Below, in pieces: positions 11,788 to 26,275 of a stretch of DNA of 64,000 nt. Source of the DNA: Onchocerca volvulus (Eukaryota > Nematoda > Chromadorea > Rhabditida > Onchocercidae); assembly GCA_000499405.2 (NCBI GenBank), contig HG738138.1, forward strand, positions 23,341,097-23,405,096, in the 5' to 3' direction. The stretch's first letter is position 1; every line of letters begins with the position of its first letter. Position numbers and translations under genes: made by a program. The notes beneath the pieces were generated by a model. It was not told the DNA's origin and made no database searches. It was given only the letters and a program-made list of their open reading frames with translations.

Positions 11788-14700
11788 ATAACATAAAGGT
11801 TATGAACACATGGGATAGTATTTTTATTGTACTATTCATTCTATTCAACTTAAATGATTAATTCATATTTAAATAAAAGCAAGTATTGATTTGTGACTTA
11901 TTGATTTCGTATTGATAACATTTTTCCAATGGATGAAAAATGACTTCTATGATATCATTATTATATTGACTGGCAAGAAAATAAATTAACTTTTGCGTCA
12001 ATTTTATAATTATTATTTGCTAGCCTAGCTTATACATATATATACTGACAGAGAGATAGTTAGATAAATTAATATAAAGAAAATATGATAGAATATTTCC
12101 TGAAAGTTCTGGAAATTCGCTTAATTAACGAACTTAGTATTGAGTTGAAAAAAAAAAAGAGAAAAATCGATGAAAATTCGGGAAAAAAAGCCTGAGCAAA
12201 TAATATATGAAGTTAATATTAGCCAAGCTATTGGAAAAACCATTAATTTAATTAGTGAATAAATTGAAAAAAAAAAAAAAAAGTGGCTGATGTCAAATAG
12301 ATCGATTCTGTTTGCATTTTCGAATTTGTTAACTTCGAAGAGAAAAAATTTGAGTTGAAAATGTTGAAATAGCAACAATCAATGATAGTTTTCCACCACA
12401 ACAATGCTTTCTTCAATTCATTTTATTTCAAACTGTTAAACATTTTCAATCTTTTAGTGTAAAAATATTTTTCGTTGTTTATAAAGAATTTATAATAACA
12501 ATGTGAACTTTTCTTACTTTATTTTTAAATTAATTAATTCGAAATGGGACAATTTACTCATTTGTTTACATATTTATCTACAAAAAATTCTATATCAAAA
12601 AAAGAAAAATCGCGAGTAAAAATGAAATACTTAAAATTTAAAAAAATTAATAATTTGCGCGGTTTTCTCCAATTTTTTTAAAAATAAAACTACAAAAACA
12701 TTTTATTATGATAATAAATAAAACAATGAAAATCATTCATTGCATAGTGCATACTTATTTATTCAAGTAATATTTAAACGAATTATTTAGAAAAGAATAG
12801 AATAATATGATTTCAAGAATTTATTGTTATATTTCATTTTATTTTAATAGTTTTTGTTGCTTTTACATATATGTCAAGTTTTATTTAATATAATGAATTG
12901 TTCCAAAATTTAATTGAGTTTGTGCTTTGTTAATTGGAGCTTTTGTAAATTTGAATTTATTCATTTATTCGCAATAATCAAATTTATCCCCAAAAGTTTC
13001 GCTGGGAGTACATAAAAAAGAGAAAAAAAAGTAAGATGAAAGGACAGTTTTTGTGAAATTACTATGCTGAATAGCCAATAAAATTTTCATTCGTCATCTG
13101 TAGTTTTTTTTTTTAATTGAAAATTTTATTTTTGTAAATTCTTTCGAAATCAATCAATAATCCCTATCTTTCAGCATTTTATTTTTTTTGGCGTCAAAAA
13201 AAGGAGAAAATTGCTCATTTTGCATTATTTTTTGAAAAAGCTGACATTAAAAGAAGGGGAAGGAAAAAAATACGAAGGCGCATAATGCATATGATAATTT
13301 TCTTTTTTCCCGTCTTTATATAATTGAAAATTGACAAAATTAAAGAAAATCCCCATCTATCTTTTTTTTTCTTTTTTTTTTTTAATTTTCTGAACGCCCC
13401 ATATTTTCTAATGATAATGGGAAGTGAAGCAGAACGAAATGATAAGGTGGGAGAGGATATCGGGATAAAGCGGGGGGCGGGGGAGAAAATTGGCACGGTT
13501 ATCACCAAATTATCTTTGTCTTTTTCCGTTCATATATCACTGCTTATTTTCTAAATTTCATCTCATTGAAGGGATGATGCTTCACTGGACATTTAAGGAT
13601 AATTTTTCACTAATATGAAGAATGAAATGATTTTGAATTAAAATTTTTGTCTTTTTAAAAATAAATTCAGGAATTCAATTCCTGGTTCTCAGATTTAATA
13701 ATCCAATTGAGTTTCCGTGTATTTCAGTTTTCCTTTTCAAAATAATATAATATCAAATTCCTATTTCAATACTAGTTTTTTTCAAACTTCTTATCATTTG
13801 AATGCTATTTTCATGCTTTTTATTTACTTCATTTCTTCTCTTTAATCGTCCCATTTGTATATATTTTCAGTTTATCAAACTTCCTGTTCACATAAACATG
13901 CTTTTTACTGTAGAATTTTTTCACTGTCCATTTCCGAAATAAATTGAATTTATTACTTCTTATCATTCAAATTTTCTTTCCTTCTTTTCTGTATCATGGC
14001 AGTGAAAAATCCTTGCGATAATAGGAAATTCTTCGTTAAGAATTTTCCAATCATACTAAAATGGATTATTCATTTCTGAATAAGGAAATATGAATTTTAT
14101 CAAAAATATTTTCTTTTTTATCCTTTCTTTATAGGAAGATCGCAGAAGAAAATGAAAATAAATTTAACATTTATATCTGATAAACATAATTGTAATATGT
14201 GATAAGATTTATTTAATAAATAAAATAAATTGAAATATATCTAATAAATAGCATTTTTGGGCATGCAAAAATTTTTACATTCTTAGATAGAAATAAAAAA
14301 TTATCTTTTAAGGATCTGCAAATAACTATTTTTATAAAAGAATTTTTATTGGATATTGGAAATAATTGGTACTTAACCGAAAAATGATATATTTCTTGAT
14401 AATATATGCTATTTTATTGTTTTTTAAATATTTTTTGAAAAACAATAGTATTAAAATTTTAAATCTGGTATTAGAAAAATATTGGTACTTAAATTTTAAA
14501 TTTGGCCACATTTTATTTCTGATATCTTTTCATTAATGATCTGAAAATAAATTTACTAAATAACTTGCGCTGATTATGATTACTGTTCATGAATGATTCC
14601 ATATGTATGTTTTCTTTAAATTTAAAATAGTTTGAATTAAATTTTGGCAGTTTAGTTATCGAAATTATCTTGACGTAGTAGATTTGAATTGCATTAGTAA

Positions 14701-17132
14701 TTAATTTTTATTGATTGAACTTTTCAATACACCCAGGTATTACTTAACATTTCGAGCAATATTTTTTCCATTTTTGCATTTTATAAAGTAATTTTTATAC
14801 TTCTCGTATAAAAAGAAATTCGTATTTAATTCGCATTTCATTACGGGATTTCAACACGCAAAATGAATAAATTATATCGATCATTTTCCTGAAACTTTCT
14901 GGAAATGGCTTTTTTCTTCTTTTTTTTTTTTCACGAATTCATAATGTAAACAGGCTAATGACGAATATTTGTAATCTTTCTGCACTTTTTCTTCAAATTA
15001 TAAATCAAATTTTCACATACTGACGAGAGCTGATGTCATTTATTTCAATGCAGTAGAAGAATTTGTAAGATTGAAAATACGACATTTCCTGAGATCTTTT
15101 GAAAATTTAAACATTACACGGATAAGAAAATTCTTAATAAAATTTGCTAAATCTAGAAAAAGGCTGAAATAATTCTAGAATTACACAAAGATTTTTTTTT
15201 GATAAGAATTTGATGAATTTCCTATGATTATCTAAAAATTCAATTTCATAGCTAAATTTTAATAAACTAATAATTGCTAATTTAGTATGTTATAATCAAT
15301 TTAATTTAATCATAAATTTTAAAATGATCTTAAATTTGCTTTCAGATTATTTTAAGATTATTTCTTTTTTTCTTTTTTTTTTTGACTCGATTAATTTAAT
15401 TAGGAACTCATTATTTCTTTCCTTTCCTATTTATCGTCATAGTTAATACTTACCGAGAAAATATCATTCAAAAAATGGATTTGAAGGAGTGCCTTGTGAA
15501 GGATAATATTGGCTCAATCTAACGACAAACCAACAAACATCCCTTATAATCAATAAAAACTAACAGCTAAATTAAAGTGAAGTAATTCATTCGTCATTTT
15601 CCAACCTCTCTCAGACATCATTCGTCATCTGTCATCACCACGGATTTGCCTTTTTTCTGAACTCAAAATTTCTTCTTCTTCCTGTACCGATTCAGAAAAG
15701 AATGATGGAACAATTGATTCCTTTTTTTGTTATCAAAATTTTTTCAAATTATCACTTATAGCATAGCTTATCATCAAATAATACGAAAGAAATAATCAAA
15801 TTTGAAATGATATACTTTTATCAATTAATTTGAATTTTTGAGATAGAATTTGTGATAATGATATAAGCTTGCATAAGTTCTAAAACAATTATTGATATAT
15901 TGTATTAGTGTAAAAAATTATTAAACAATCATATTGTTCAATTTTTTAAATTTATTTCAAAAGTGATGTGAACTAATAATCTTTGCGGATTATTGAGGAA
16001 TTATTTTTTTGTCAGAAAGTTTTTTTGTGTGTAAATTTTTCTTCCTTAACTTTTTTATTTTTATTTTTATTTTTTGGAAAAGGCCAATTGACAAAATGTT
16101 GACGAAAAGTATAAGAAAGCATTTTTAATTGACATTTCTAAGTTTCTTTTTCTGTCGTTTGGAAAAAATGTCGCAATGAATGTATGGCCTACTCTTTTTT
16201 TTTTATTTTAAGAATATCATTAATGGAGCTAACTTTCTCTTTATCATTATATTTTATTTCTTTCTTTTAAAAAACTTTTTATAAAATCATAATTATCATC
16301 GATTCTCGTCATGCATGCATGACTTTAAATCAGTTTTCTGCTTGCGATGATATTGCTCGAAAAGTTGAAAAATTATATATTTTTGTTTAAAACCGAAAGA
16401 TTTGTTGAATGTTTTGCAAATCGATTATAAATTTCTATTCAAATATTGTTCATCATGACGCAGTTTACAGTTACATCCACTTAAATAAATTAAATAATTC
16501 TATTTTAAATTTCGATTTCCTTATTCTCAATTTCTAATTTATTAAAACTCACTAATAGTCTTTTAATTTTTAATATTTTTTAAAATTTTCATCATTATTA
16601 TTGCCAACTTATGATGTTCTCACTATGCTTATTAACAATCGCTGATTTTAAAAGATAATTGACTTCTGTTACATCATGCTCTATTAAGTTAATTATTTCA
16701 ATTCATTTTATCTGTTATTATTTTCATTGATGGTTATTATTCTGATGATTATCAAGTAAATATTGATTATAATATTAATAATTTATTATTGATCGTAATC
16801 ATTAAATGATAATTCACAATTAGCAATCAAATTCTTTTAATTTCATATTGTTCAAAAAGGAAAAAGACATTTTGAATGACAAAAAAAAATGTCATCGTCC
16901 TTTTTTCTTCCTTTTTTTCCCCGAAACTAATTGGAATTCGTCAGACGAGAGAATAAAAAAAATGAAAAAAAAGAACGATTTTTTCTTTTTTTTTTGCACA
17001 ATCCAACAAGCACATTTAACTTGTCACAAAATATTCATTTTTCATTTATCATTCATTTTTGAACAGCTGCCGCTGTAATATCCGTTTGAGCTTCTCATCG
17101 ATAGTGTCATTTTCTTTTAACTTTCTGCTCTG

Positions 17133-17295
17133 TCCCGAATCTGATAACGATGATATTATCATCTCATCACATTCGATTCTTCCTGACTTTGATAAGGACA
17201 ATATTGTCTCATCGTGTTATACTCCGAATCTGATAAGAATGAGAAAAAAATGATATTATTTCATTCCATTTCCTGAATCTGATAAAGACGATATT
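17133..17295. repeat. Degenerate 40-55 bp tandem repeat
   Basis: Four diverged copies, each starting near TCC(T/C)GAATCTGATAA and followed by a GATATT and a TCTCATC-like stretch (starts near 17134, 17180, 17220 and 17269). Confidence 0.65.
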
Positions 17296-19845
17296 TGATG
17301 ATGACACTACAATTTATATAATTTTAAATTTTGTTAAAAATAACTTATTTAATGTATTTTAGTTTTCTTATCAATGCCTTTTTTGTCATATTAACGAGTG
17401 TATTAATCAATAAATTTTTTGTGTTAAATTCAACTTAATCAATTTCGAAACTCGCTGATAATATCACCAATTTTAGTAATGAAATGTTGTGTTTTTTGTT
17501 TTTGTTTTTGGAATTTATAAAACTTTTCAATGCACATGTGAAATTTTCTCTTTTTTTTTTTGTCGAATTATTTCTTTCTTTGTTTTTCTTTTTGAAAGAT
17601 TATTAGAGCTTATATGCAAAGAAAAAAAGATTAATACATATTCATATACTCAATTAATATTTGTTTTAGCTCCAATTTTTCTGGATTTTTTTACGAAATT
17701 TTGCAAGATTTGATTATTGCTGGAATTCATCTCTATTATTCTGCTAAAAAGAAAAGATTATTATTCCATAAATCTCGAATTTTAATTAAAAGAATTTATC
17801 TCATCCGGAAAAATTCAACATTTGATTATTTGATTTTTGAGCATTTAATTTAACAAATATTTTATTATTTGGGAAAAACAGCATTTCTTATTCAAGTTGT
17901 TTTTCTTTTTCATTTTATTTTAATTTGATATGATTAATTTGAGTTGTAAAAATTGCAAGTAAAGATTTTGAAAGTGAAATTTCTGGAACTTTTATTTTGA
18001 TTCCTCATTATTTGTAACAAAACTAAAAATAATTGAGAACTATTAATTCTTGTCAAATGTTTTGTTTACAAAACGATTCATCACTTTCTAGTTTTCAATT
18101 TTGTGTTTCGTTTTGTTATTTGAAAGAATAAAACAATTTAGTTTTTCAAATTAACTTTTTCTTGCTTGGAACAAATCGGATTTCGGCGAATTTTATTCTC
18201 CTTTCTTTATTTTTAAAATTGAATTTTTATATTTTTTCCTTTTTTCCTTTTTTCTTTTGTTGAATTTATATATACATTTTGTCTTGTTTACAAGAATATT
18301 CGGCTAATGTGGCATTTTTTGATAGATAATTTTTGTGCCATACTCCGAGAACTGATTATTGATTATCACTATCATTATAATTATGATTTCATCAAAATTA
18401 TTCAGTCCAATCGGAATGGTTTGCTTTAAAAAAATCATAATTCTATGGTTTGATATGATCATAAGGCCATTCGAGAAAGGCCTAAATTATTGTAAAAAGC
18501 CAGAGAATTATTTTTCTTAAATTATCACTGATAAAATTTATTTTCATTTGCTTGGCTCTTCTATAAATGCTGTGAGAGATTATACTGATTAAATTCAAGA
18601 TAATAGTGTATTATGTACTAAATAACAAGCAACTGCTCCAAAGTTTTACAAAGAGTTAACGATAGAAAAGCAAAAAGATTGAAAATTATCTGATTAAGAG
18701 AAAAATATTATCATATACAAAATATATGTCATACTTTAACTGATTATTTAGCTCTGATTAACTTTTACCCTTAACTGATTATTTTTATTTAATCATCAAT
18801 TAGCTGTAACTGATGATGCTTTAATTAATAATTGTTAAAAATATCAAAACTTAATTATATTCAAAAGAAGATATTCTAAAAGAAATATATTCATCAAATG
18901 GCAAATTAAACAGTTTTGATACTGGAAAACGCGTGATAATATATCAATTAATGAGTTATCTGAAATCAAAATATAAAGTGAAAGTTAACCGTGCCATATT
19001 TGATGACATATAACCAAAAAACCTGTTTTACCTAGAATGCACGATATCATTTCAGTGTCTAATACTCGAATAACAAAAAAGAAGAACTGGAATAACAGGA
19101 AAAAATGAAAGTTTAACCTGTAGACGTACAGGCAAAGACAAAAAACCGTACTGAAACTATTAGAAAAGTATTTTATTGACAAAAAAAAAAAAGAAAAAAA
19201 TTTTTTAATTATATAATTTTGCTTGAAGATTTATGTCAAATTTTGCTTTTCTATTTTTTTGAGACTTCTAAAATTTTGAGGAATTCCTAAAAAATTCATC
19301 GTTTTTTTTTCGAATGCATCCCTTTTGAACTCTAGTTTTTGAAACATTTTTATCATGTCCTTTTTCAACTATTCATTTTTTCTTTTTTTTCTTTTTTTTT
19401 TTTTTGGAGGCAAATCTATTCATTCAACATGCGTCAAAATTTTTTTCTTTTTTTCTTGAATTTTTTTTTTTTTTTTTTTTTTTTTTGCAAAAAGGAAGTA
19501 ACCGAAAGACGTCACATGCATTAATCACTTCTTTTATTTGATACTTTTCCATTAGCTCAAACATTTGATGCTTTCTGGCTTGGATTGTTTCAATGAATTT
19601 TCCAGAATTTACTTCATTTATTTATTTATTTTTTTTCAACACGAAAAAACTTCACACAACAATACATTACATTTCAATCGATTTATTTTTTATAGCTCGT
19701 TGATTAAATTACAAGCATTCCGCCTGATATTTTATCTTACGATTCAATTTAAACATCAAATATTTCACAAAAAAAAAAAAAAAAGAAACTGAAGAAAAAA
19801 TTTATGACAAATAAATTTTTCTCCCCACGAAGTGATAATCCGCGA

Positions 19846-19862
19846 TATATATATATATATGT
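19846..19862. repeat. (AT)n microsatellite
   Basis: Short run of alternating AT about 1.5 kb upstream of the small membrane-protein gene. Confidence 0.9.
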
Positions 19863-20509
19863 GAAAATTTTAAATTCCAAACAAAAAAAGAAAAATCCAC
19901 AGCAAATAGTGAACGTATTTTGCAGCTTCCTTTTTCCTCTAACTTAGATAATTGAAGTAACAATAATTAGATGTTATTACAATGTTTCTGTTCAGAGTTT
20001 ATTACTTTGATTAACCTGCAAAATGTCCTTTTAATGAACTTTTATTGCTCTTTTATTATATTACTGTCAAAAGTTTTATAATATTAATGTTTAATAAAAA
20101 TATTCCATTTAATTTGTTGATAAGTTTGTTTAATATACAAACATCGAATTATCATGCTCTTCTGTAAATTTTTACAAAAATTAAAAGTAATTTATTGCTT
20201 CCATGGATGCTTAAAATGTTCAAAAAATTGATTATTTATTTATTTCTCAATTTATGCTATTAATTAGTTTTTAAAAATTAACAAGAAATTAAATGATTTT
20301 ACAATATTTCAATCACTATTGTGTTTTAAATTTATTAAAATACTTTAGCAGCATATTTTCGTTATTTTAATAAGTTTTCGCTAAAATTACATATTTCTCT
20401 CTTTCTCTCGCTGTTAATTTCATATCATTTATGATTATTGTTATAATTCAGGAAACAACAAATTTCTCGGAGCAGAGACGAAAGTTATCATCCTATCATT
20501 CATCATTCA

Positions 20510-20592
20510 CCTACCTACCCGTCTATTTATCCATTCATCGATCCGTCTGTCTATCAATCCATTTATTGATCCATTCATTCAATCAATCATTC
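20510..20592. repeat. Degenerate tetranucleotide repeat
   Basis: CTAC, CTATC, CATTCATCGATC and CATTCAATCAAT-like units in series, an interrupted 4-bp (CATT/ATCC) microsatellite. Confidence 0.7.
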
Positions 20593-21378
20593 ATTCTATG
20601 TATTTTATATGAGGTACTCTATTTTTGTATGAAAAAAAAAAAAAAACATTCAAAATTTTGCAATAAAAAAGTTTGCATTTTTCAAAAATTACAATAACTT
20701 ATTATCTTGAAATTTTTTTTGCTGTTATATGCATTTTTTATTGTAATAAAATTTCATTAATTCTACACACAAAAAATTTTGGAAAATTTTAAATTTTCTG
20801 TATTTTTTTGAACAAATCGATCTTTACATTAACTAATTTTCTCAATACTTTTTTCAAATTTATCGTCAATTATTTTTGAGATTTTATATTAATTGATAAG
20901 TTTAATTTTTTAAATTGTCGTTAATATTTTTGGTAATGGCATTATTTTCAGCACCAATTTCTGCTATCCATAATTTCGTTTATAAATTCAAAATTATCCC
21001 ATTACATTGGTGCCTTGTCGTTCAATTTTAAAAGGAAATTCAATTTTTCAAAACTCTGTGGCTGCTGTTTGCAGCAACATTTTGGAAAACTTTATTTTTA
21101 ATGCTATTTCAAGTATCAAATTTAAATTCAGTTTTTAAGTGTTATTTATTTCTCTATCATTACGAATCCTTCCTCTTTCTTTTTTTCATATAAAACAGCA
21201 TTTTGTTTTTTATTTTTTCAAAAAGCTGAAATAAAATTTGAACATATATTCACCAAATTCTGTAAACCATTTTTTTACTATTAATAAATAGATAAGTCAG
21301 AATTTGATAGAAAATTTTGAATTTTAAAATTGTATAGATAAAATTTTAAAGAAAGAAAAAATTCTTATTTTCAGTGTA

Positions 21379-23451
21379 ATGCAAGAAGAAACATTAAACA
21401 AATATCTGATCATATTTACACTTACTGTTGCATTAATAGCTCTCGCAATTTTGCTTTTGATATTTCTGAAAAATAAATTTTGTCCACAAAAAACTATTTA
21501 TACGAAGCATTCAAATGCACAACAGAACGAACTCAAGGAAATTTTACACGATACACCGAATAAAATTTTGTTAAGGTTAACTTTTATTCTTTTTTATTTC
21601 ATTTATGTTGCAAGCAATTATTACAGAATATCCAAGTAAATTGATCACTCGCTTATTCCTTCCTTTGTCGCTCATAGAGATCGCATAGAAAAAATTGATC
21701 ACTGGCTTATTCCTTCCTTTGTCGCTCATAGAGATCGCATAGAAAAAATTGATCACTGGCTTATTCCTTCCTTTGTCGCTCATAGAGATCGCATAGAAGA
21801 ATACTGCTCGACTGAATTGACGAAGTACTGCTGCTACTGCTGCGTCGATCTGAACGTCAAACTGTTTTTTTTTCTTTTTTTTTCTCACATTATTTCATTA
21901 TTTCGTTAGTTATTATTTTTATAAAATTTATTTAAATATTTTTTGTAGTGTATGCAGGTGATAAGGATTATTCAGTATTAAAATGCAATAGGATTTCAAT
22001 TCGGAATCTTCATATAAACCGGAAAGATACCAATTCTTATGGAAGAAATAGCGTCAAGTAGAATGATCATTACAATTGCAAAAATGTAAAAGAAATCTTA
22101 TAAGCGTGAGATTATAAATCATGTTGAGATATGAGAAGATACCACCTGCCAAATTATTTCTGAAATATGTCATTTATTTCTTATCTTCACAAATTATTTG
22201 TATTGTTTGTCATCACATTCTTCTCGAATTTTCATCTTCACTAATTTAATTCCTTAATTTTAGTCACTTTCTCTGTGATTGCTCTTTGTCATTCTCGAAT
22301 GATTTGCCGATAATAATTGTTCAAACTACAATATTCTTGCAAATCCAAGACGCAATTTTAAAAAATCCATTTTTCAAAAAAAAAAAAATCAAAATGTTTA
22401 GTTCTTACAATCATTTAATTTAAATAATACATCAATAGACACAATAGTTTTCTGTTATCGACAATTTCCATAATTATCATAAGATTCAGTTTCATGTTTT
22501 TTTTTTTTTTTTTATTTTCGATTAAATTTCCGAATTTTTTTCATTATTTTGAAATTCAATAGATTAATATGTAATAGATATGTAATGATTCTTCTAGATC
22601 TCCAAAATCTTATATTTTCGTCTCTTTCATTCTTTCTCTGCAATAACTTCTTTTTTCTTTTTTGTTTTTCAAAAATATATTTTGATGGCTTTCTTGCAGC
22701 ATGACGAACTATCACTAAAATTGATAGCTTTACAAGTTATTTATCAAAGAGAAAAGTGCAACACTTTTAACATCAGTTCTTCTTAGAAAAAATCGACTAA
22801 GGCATTTCCTGAAGTTCAAAAGTCTAGTACTTGAAGAATAAACATAGAAGACAGGGTGATAAGGATTAAATGCAATTTCAATTTTTAAATTATGAAAATA
22901 AAAAATCGTTCTCGTAGTGAACTGAATAAATATAGTGCAATTGCTATCACTAATTGGTTTAAAATGGCATTAATTTAATTGAAATTATGTCGAATTATCG
23001 TAGCTCTAAGCAAGAATCACTGTCATTTCGATCTGTATAAGATCATATGAGCTACATATCATCACAAACTATCCTCAGATTCATTACTGTAAATCTTTCG
23101 TTTCATTCGGTACAATAATAGCATATTTTATGGTACAATATATTTTCGCTAATTTCTGGTGTTTAAAAATTTACTTCAACAATTAAATTCAATAAAACAA
23201 GTAATTTTAATTGACAAATTTAAAATGTATTAATAAAATTCAGTCGACACATTTATTTGGAGGCATTGTAATGCTACTCAACAATACTTTGATAATTAAA
23301 TTTTGCAATTTATGATTTCAATTATTTCAGATCGGACGGTGCAATACCGATTGATTTGCGAGATCTCGACTATATTGATGAACGAAGCATTAATCTGATA
23401 TCACCAGCAATTATCGTCCATTCATTAAAGAATTCTCCTGTTTCTTTATGA
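21379..23451 (+). CDS. Small single-pass membrane protein, unknown family
   Basis: Two exons, 21379-21575 and 23331-23451, joined in phase (AG|A) give 105 aa. The ATG lies 5 nt after a strong TTTTCAG acceptor, as expected at a trans-spliced or 5'-UTR-spliced worm start. Residues about 9-30 (YLIIFTLTVALIALAILLLI) form one hydrophobic helix, followed by KNKFC and a polar tail (RSDGAIPIDLRDLDYIDERS). No known domain was recognised. The 1.75-kb intron carries a 54-bp minisatellite. A phase-0 GT sits nine bases before the stop codon (after AAGAATTCTCCT), so an isoform spliced onward to the cysteine-rich gene at 26276 cannot be excluded. Confidence 0.65.
21641..21800. repeat. 54-bp minisatellite, three copies
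   Basis: Nearly identical units start at 21641, 21695 and 21749; the unit runs from TTGATCACT through CTCATAGAGATCGCATAGAA. It lies in the intron of the small membrane-protein gene. The unit length is a multiple of three, so the minus strand reads through as a repeated peptide, but this is not treated as a gene. Confidence 0.95.
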
Positions 23452-26275
23452 TAATTATGATATGCCACAAAAAAAAGAAAAGTACTGCCGAATATTAAAT
23501 GAATGATCTATTTGAATTTATAGAATGATATTGATTAATCGAATTTAATACTTCATCATTCTTATGCATATCACCAGCCGTTTGGTTTTTTCTTCTCTCA
23601 GAAAAAATGATTCAAAATAATGAAAATTTTTAATGATTGATGAATTATTTGAAATAATATATTTCACTGATCGATCAAAATTAATATGTTATCTAAAATT
23701 TTCAACAACATATTTTTTTGAATTTTTCCTAAGATATAGGTAATTATTTCAGGAAAATTCTATGGAATTAAATTTTTTTGTTTTAAATTTTGGTGATTTA
23801 GATAAATATTATGATGAACTATTTACAGAATACAAATAAAAATATTGTTTACGTCAGTTTTCGATTATTTAAGACAAAAGTGCATCTAACAAATTTTGTA
23901 AGAGGCTGAGAATCTTTTAAAATCTTCATCTCTTGACAAATTGCTTTCTTCATCATGATATGTCTTTGGGATACAAAATCCCAATTTTTTTTAACAATTT
24001 TAAAATTTGTTTAAATTGTTGTTTACATTTAGAAACTATAATTAATTTGCTTAATTTCCGATCTCATTTTAAAACCATCATAGCACTTGTCATAAAATCC
24101 TAACGGTCTTAGTTATATATAAGATTACTCGGCAATTTATTGTCTTTACGGGTATTGTCCATTTTTTTTCTAATCCCAATGGATTTTATGACGAAATTTC
24201 ATATTCAATTCATTTAGGTAAAAATTTGTTTGCAAATTATGGCAATTTCAGAATCCTTTACTTATGGCTAATATTTCTCACATCACGTAACCCTTCTCTC
24301 ATTAATTATGCAAGCTTTATTTTCGTATTATTTTAGTGAGAATCCGAAATACTTAATCACGTCGTCACTTTCAAGATATCATTAATACTATGACATTTGC
24401 ATCACATAGCTATTTCCAATGTTGATTATTTTATTAAATGTATCATTTGCGGAATATTTTTAAAGCGCAATTAGTCTGATTGTTATGACCGCTTTCTAAG
24501 TTTCAAGTTACATTTACAAAAATTGCCAGAATCAAAATTGTAACGATTACGTCAAAGATCGCACAAAAGATCACCTATTAGAATTCATAAATAAGAAATT
24601 AGTGTCCGATTTATTAGATGAAAATATTGCCAGTGGCCTGATTCAAATTACAGATCGATTTTTGCGGCAAAATTCATGAAAAAAAAGGAAATTCAGAAAA
24701 ATTTATCTTTCGATATTCAAAAATTCATTTTTCATTTGATGCATACAATTTTCTTGGCTGATAATTTTGTGAATATTTTTTTCTTTCATAAATATCCTAA
24801 GATTGGAGCACCAATATAAGCCATTAAAGCCTAATTTATCAAAAATTTGAAAAATTTTAATTATGAATCTGTAAAGCTCTTTTAAAAGAAGTATAATGTT
24901 GTATGATAAATTTCAGAATTATTTCATTCAACTGGATCAGTTTGCTCAATATCAATCATATTTTATTTGTATCATTTCTCATTGATAATTTGTTAAAAAT
25001 CTGCTGATTGTGATAATAATTCTTTCATATGTTTGACATCTGTTTTCTTTCAGGATATTTTCATCTTCATAGAGTTGCTTAAGCATTATTCTGAAAACTG
25101 TTGAAATAATTAGAATAGCTAGAAATTTGGCCAATTTACAAAAAAATTGGCGCAATTTAAAAATCTTGGACAATTTGCATAAATATAGTTTTTAGGACCA
25201 ACAAACGGAATTGTGTTACAATAGCTATATTGGCAAATAAGTTAAATCTAAGTTTAATAACTTAATTTAATTTAATAATGCTATTGTAAATTGAAAGAAA
25301 GTAACTGAATACCATGTAGAAATATTGTTTGTATATGATGGATTTAAAAAAAGTAAGATCTAAATTCAATGATTAAACTGAAAGAGAAATTACAATGATT
25401 ATTAATATTTAAATTTTTCAAGTTTTTTCTTTTTTTCAAAAATTGATATAAGTATATAAGTTTTTTGAAATATTTCTATTTTGTCATTTTAATTTATATT
25501 CATTGCCTCGAGTGGTCACTCCACTGAACGCTGGCTAATTCATTATTATTTTATTATGCATTCATTGTTGATAATTTCACTATTCGTTGTCGCTAATGTA
25601 TATTTTTGATTAATTAATTGATTACTATTATTATTTTATACTTTTGATATGATTGATATTGGTTAAATTCTTTTGCTTAAAGAATTATATTTTGCTATGT
25701 ATTGTGGAACTTCTTATTTTTTCGTCATCAATTCGTTGAAAATGTGAAAATAATTGAAAGTAAAATTGAAAAAAAGTCAATTTTATGATGTAATATGCTT
25801 TGGAACTAAAAATGATAAGAGATCGATATGATAACTTCCAATCATTATTATTTACTCCATAATTTTTTAAAAATTATCAAAACTTTAACAATAAATTTAA
25901 GCCAAAAAGAATTTTATTTGTAAATATAGCTGAAAATAAATATGAAAATTTTATCCTACTCTATTCTGGATAATTTATCATTTTTACAAATTCGTTCATC
26001 CTATTTTTACTAATTTTTCATTAATTTTCTTGGAATTTTCAATTTTTTCGCTATTTTTGTACTTTTTTTCAAATAGATATTTAATATTAATTAACAATGC
26101 ATGAAATATGCATTAAAATTTACATGCATGCAACCTTTTGCATGCAAACTAACAAGTATTTGTTTAATATATGCATTCCTTCATTATCCAAGCTATGCTA
26201 ACGAATCATTATTAATTCATTTTCTCATAAAGACTACAAAAATTTCGTAAAGCATTTCAAATCATTAATTTATAG
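23452..26275. other. Region between two plus-strand genes with one candidate exon
   Basis: Mostly AT-rich with no clear gene. It must contain missing 5' exon(s) of the cysteine-rich gene, because that gene's first visible exon (26276) begins in mid-protein. The best candidate is listed separately at 24509-24679. Confidence 0.5.
24509..24679 (+). CDS. Candidate exon, possibly 5' part of the cysteine-rich gene
   Basis: Open plus-strand frame of just under 60 codons ending in TGA, with no ATG at its start. It reads YKNCQNQNCNDYVKDRTKDH and continues with protein-like composition. TTTCAAG acceptors precede it, and a phase-0 GT (AAATTA|GTGTCC) would join it in frame to the exon at 26276. Two cysteines and composition fit the neighbouring gene. 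The link is inference. Confidence 0.3.
   Translation, partial: YIYKNCQNQNCNDYVKDRTKDHLLEFINKKLVSDLLDENIASGLIQITDRFLRQNS

Larger units (their letters stand above)
11193..21370. other. About 10 kb gene-poor region
   Basis: Very AT-rich sequence with frequent T runs. Longest open frames are low-complexity (Phe/Lys-rich) products of T and A tracts and show no family motif or matched exon partners. Small tandem repeats inside it are listed separately. It could be intergenic DNA or hold 5' exons and regulatory sequence of the gene at 21379, which I cannot identify. Confidence 0.5.

Noticed and set aside
13215..13554. Overlapping open frames on both strands
   Set aside because: Homopolymer-rich, no splice partners and no recognisable protein pattern.
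21577..21888. Minus-strand 103-codon frame with a repeated 18-residue peptide
   Set aside because: It is produced by the 54-bp minisatellite in an intron of a plus-strand gene; outside the repeat it is low complexity.
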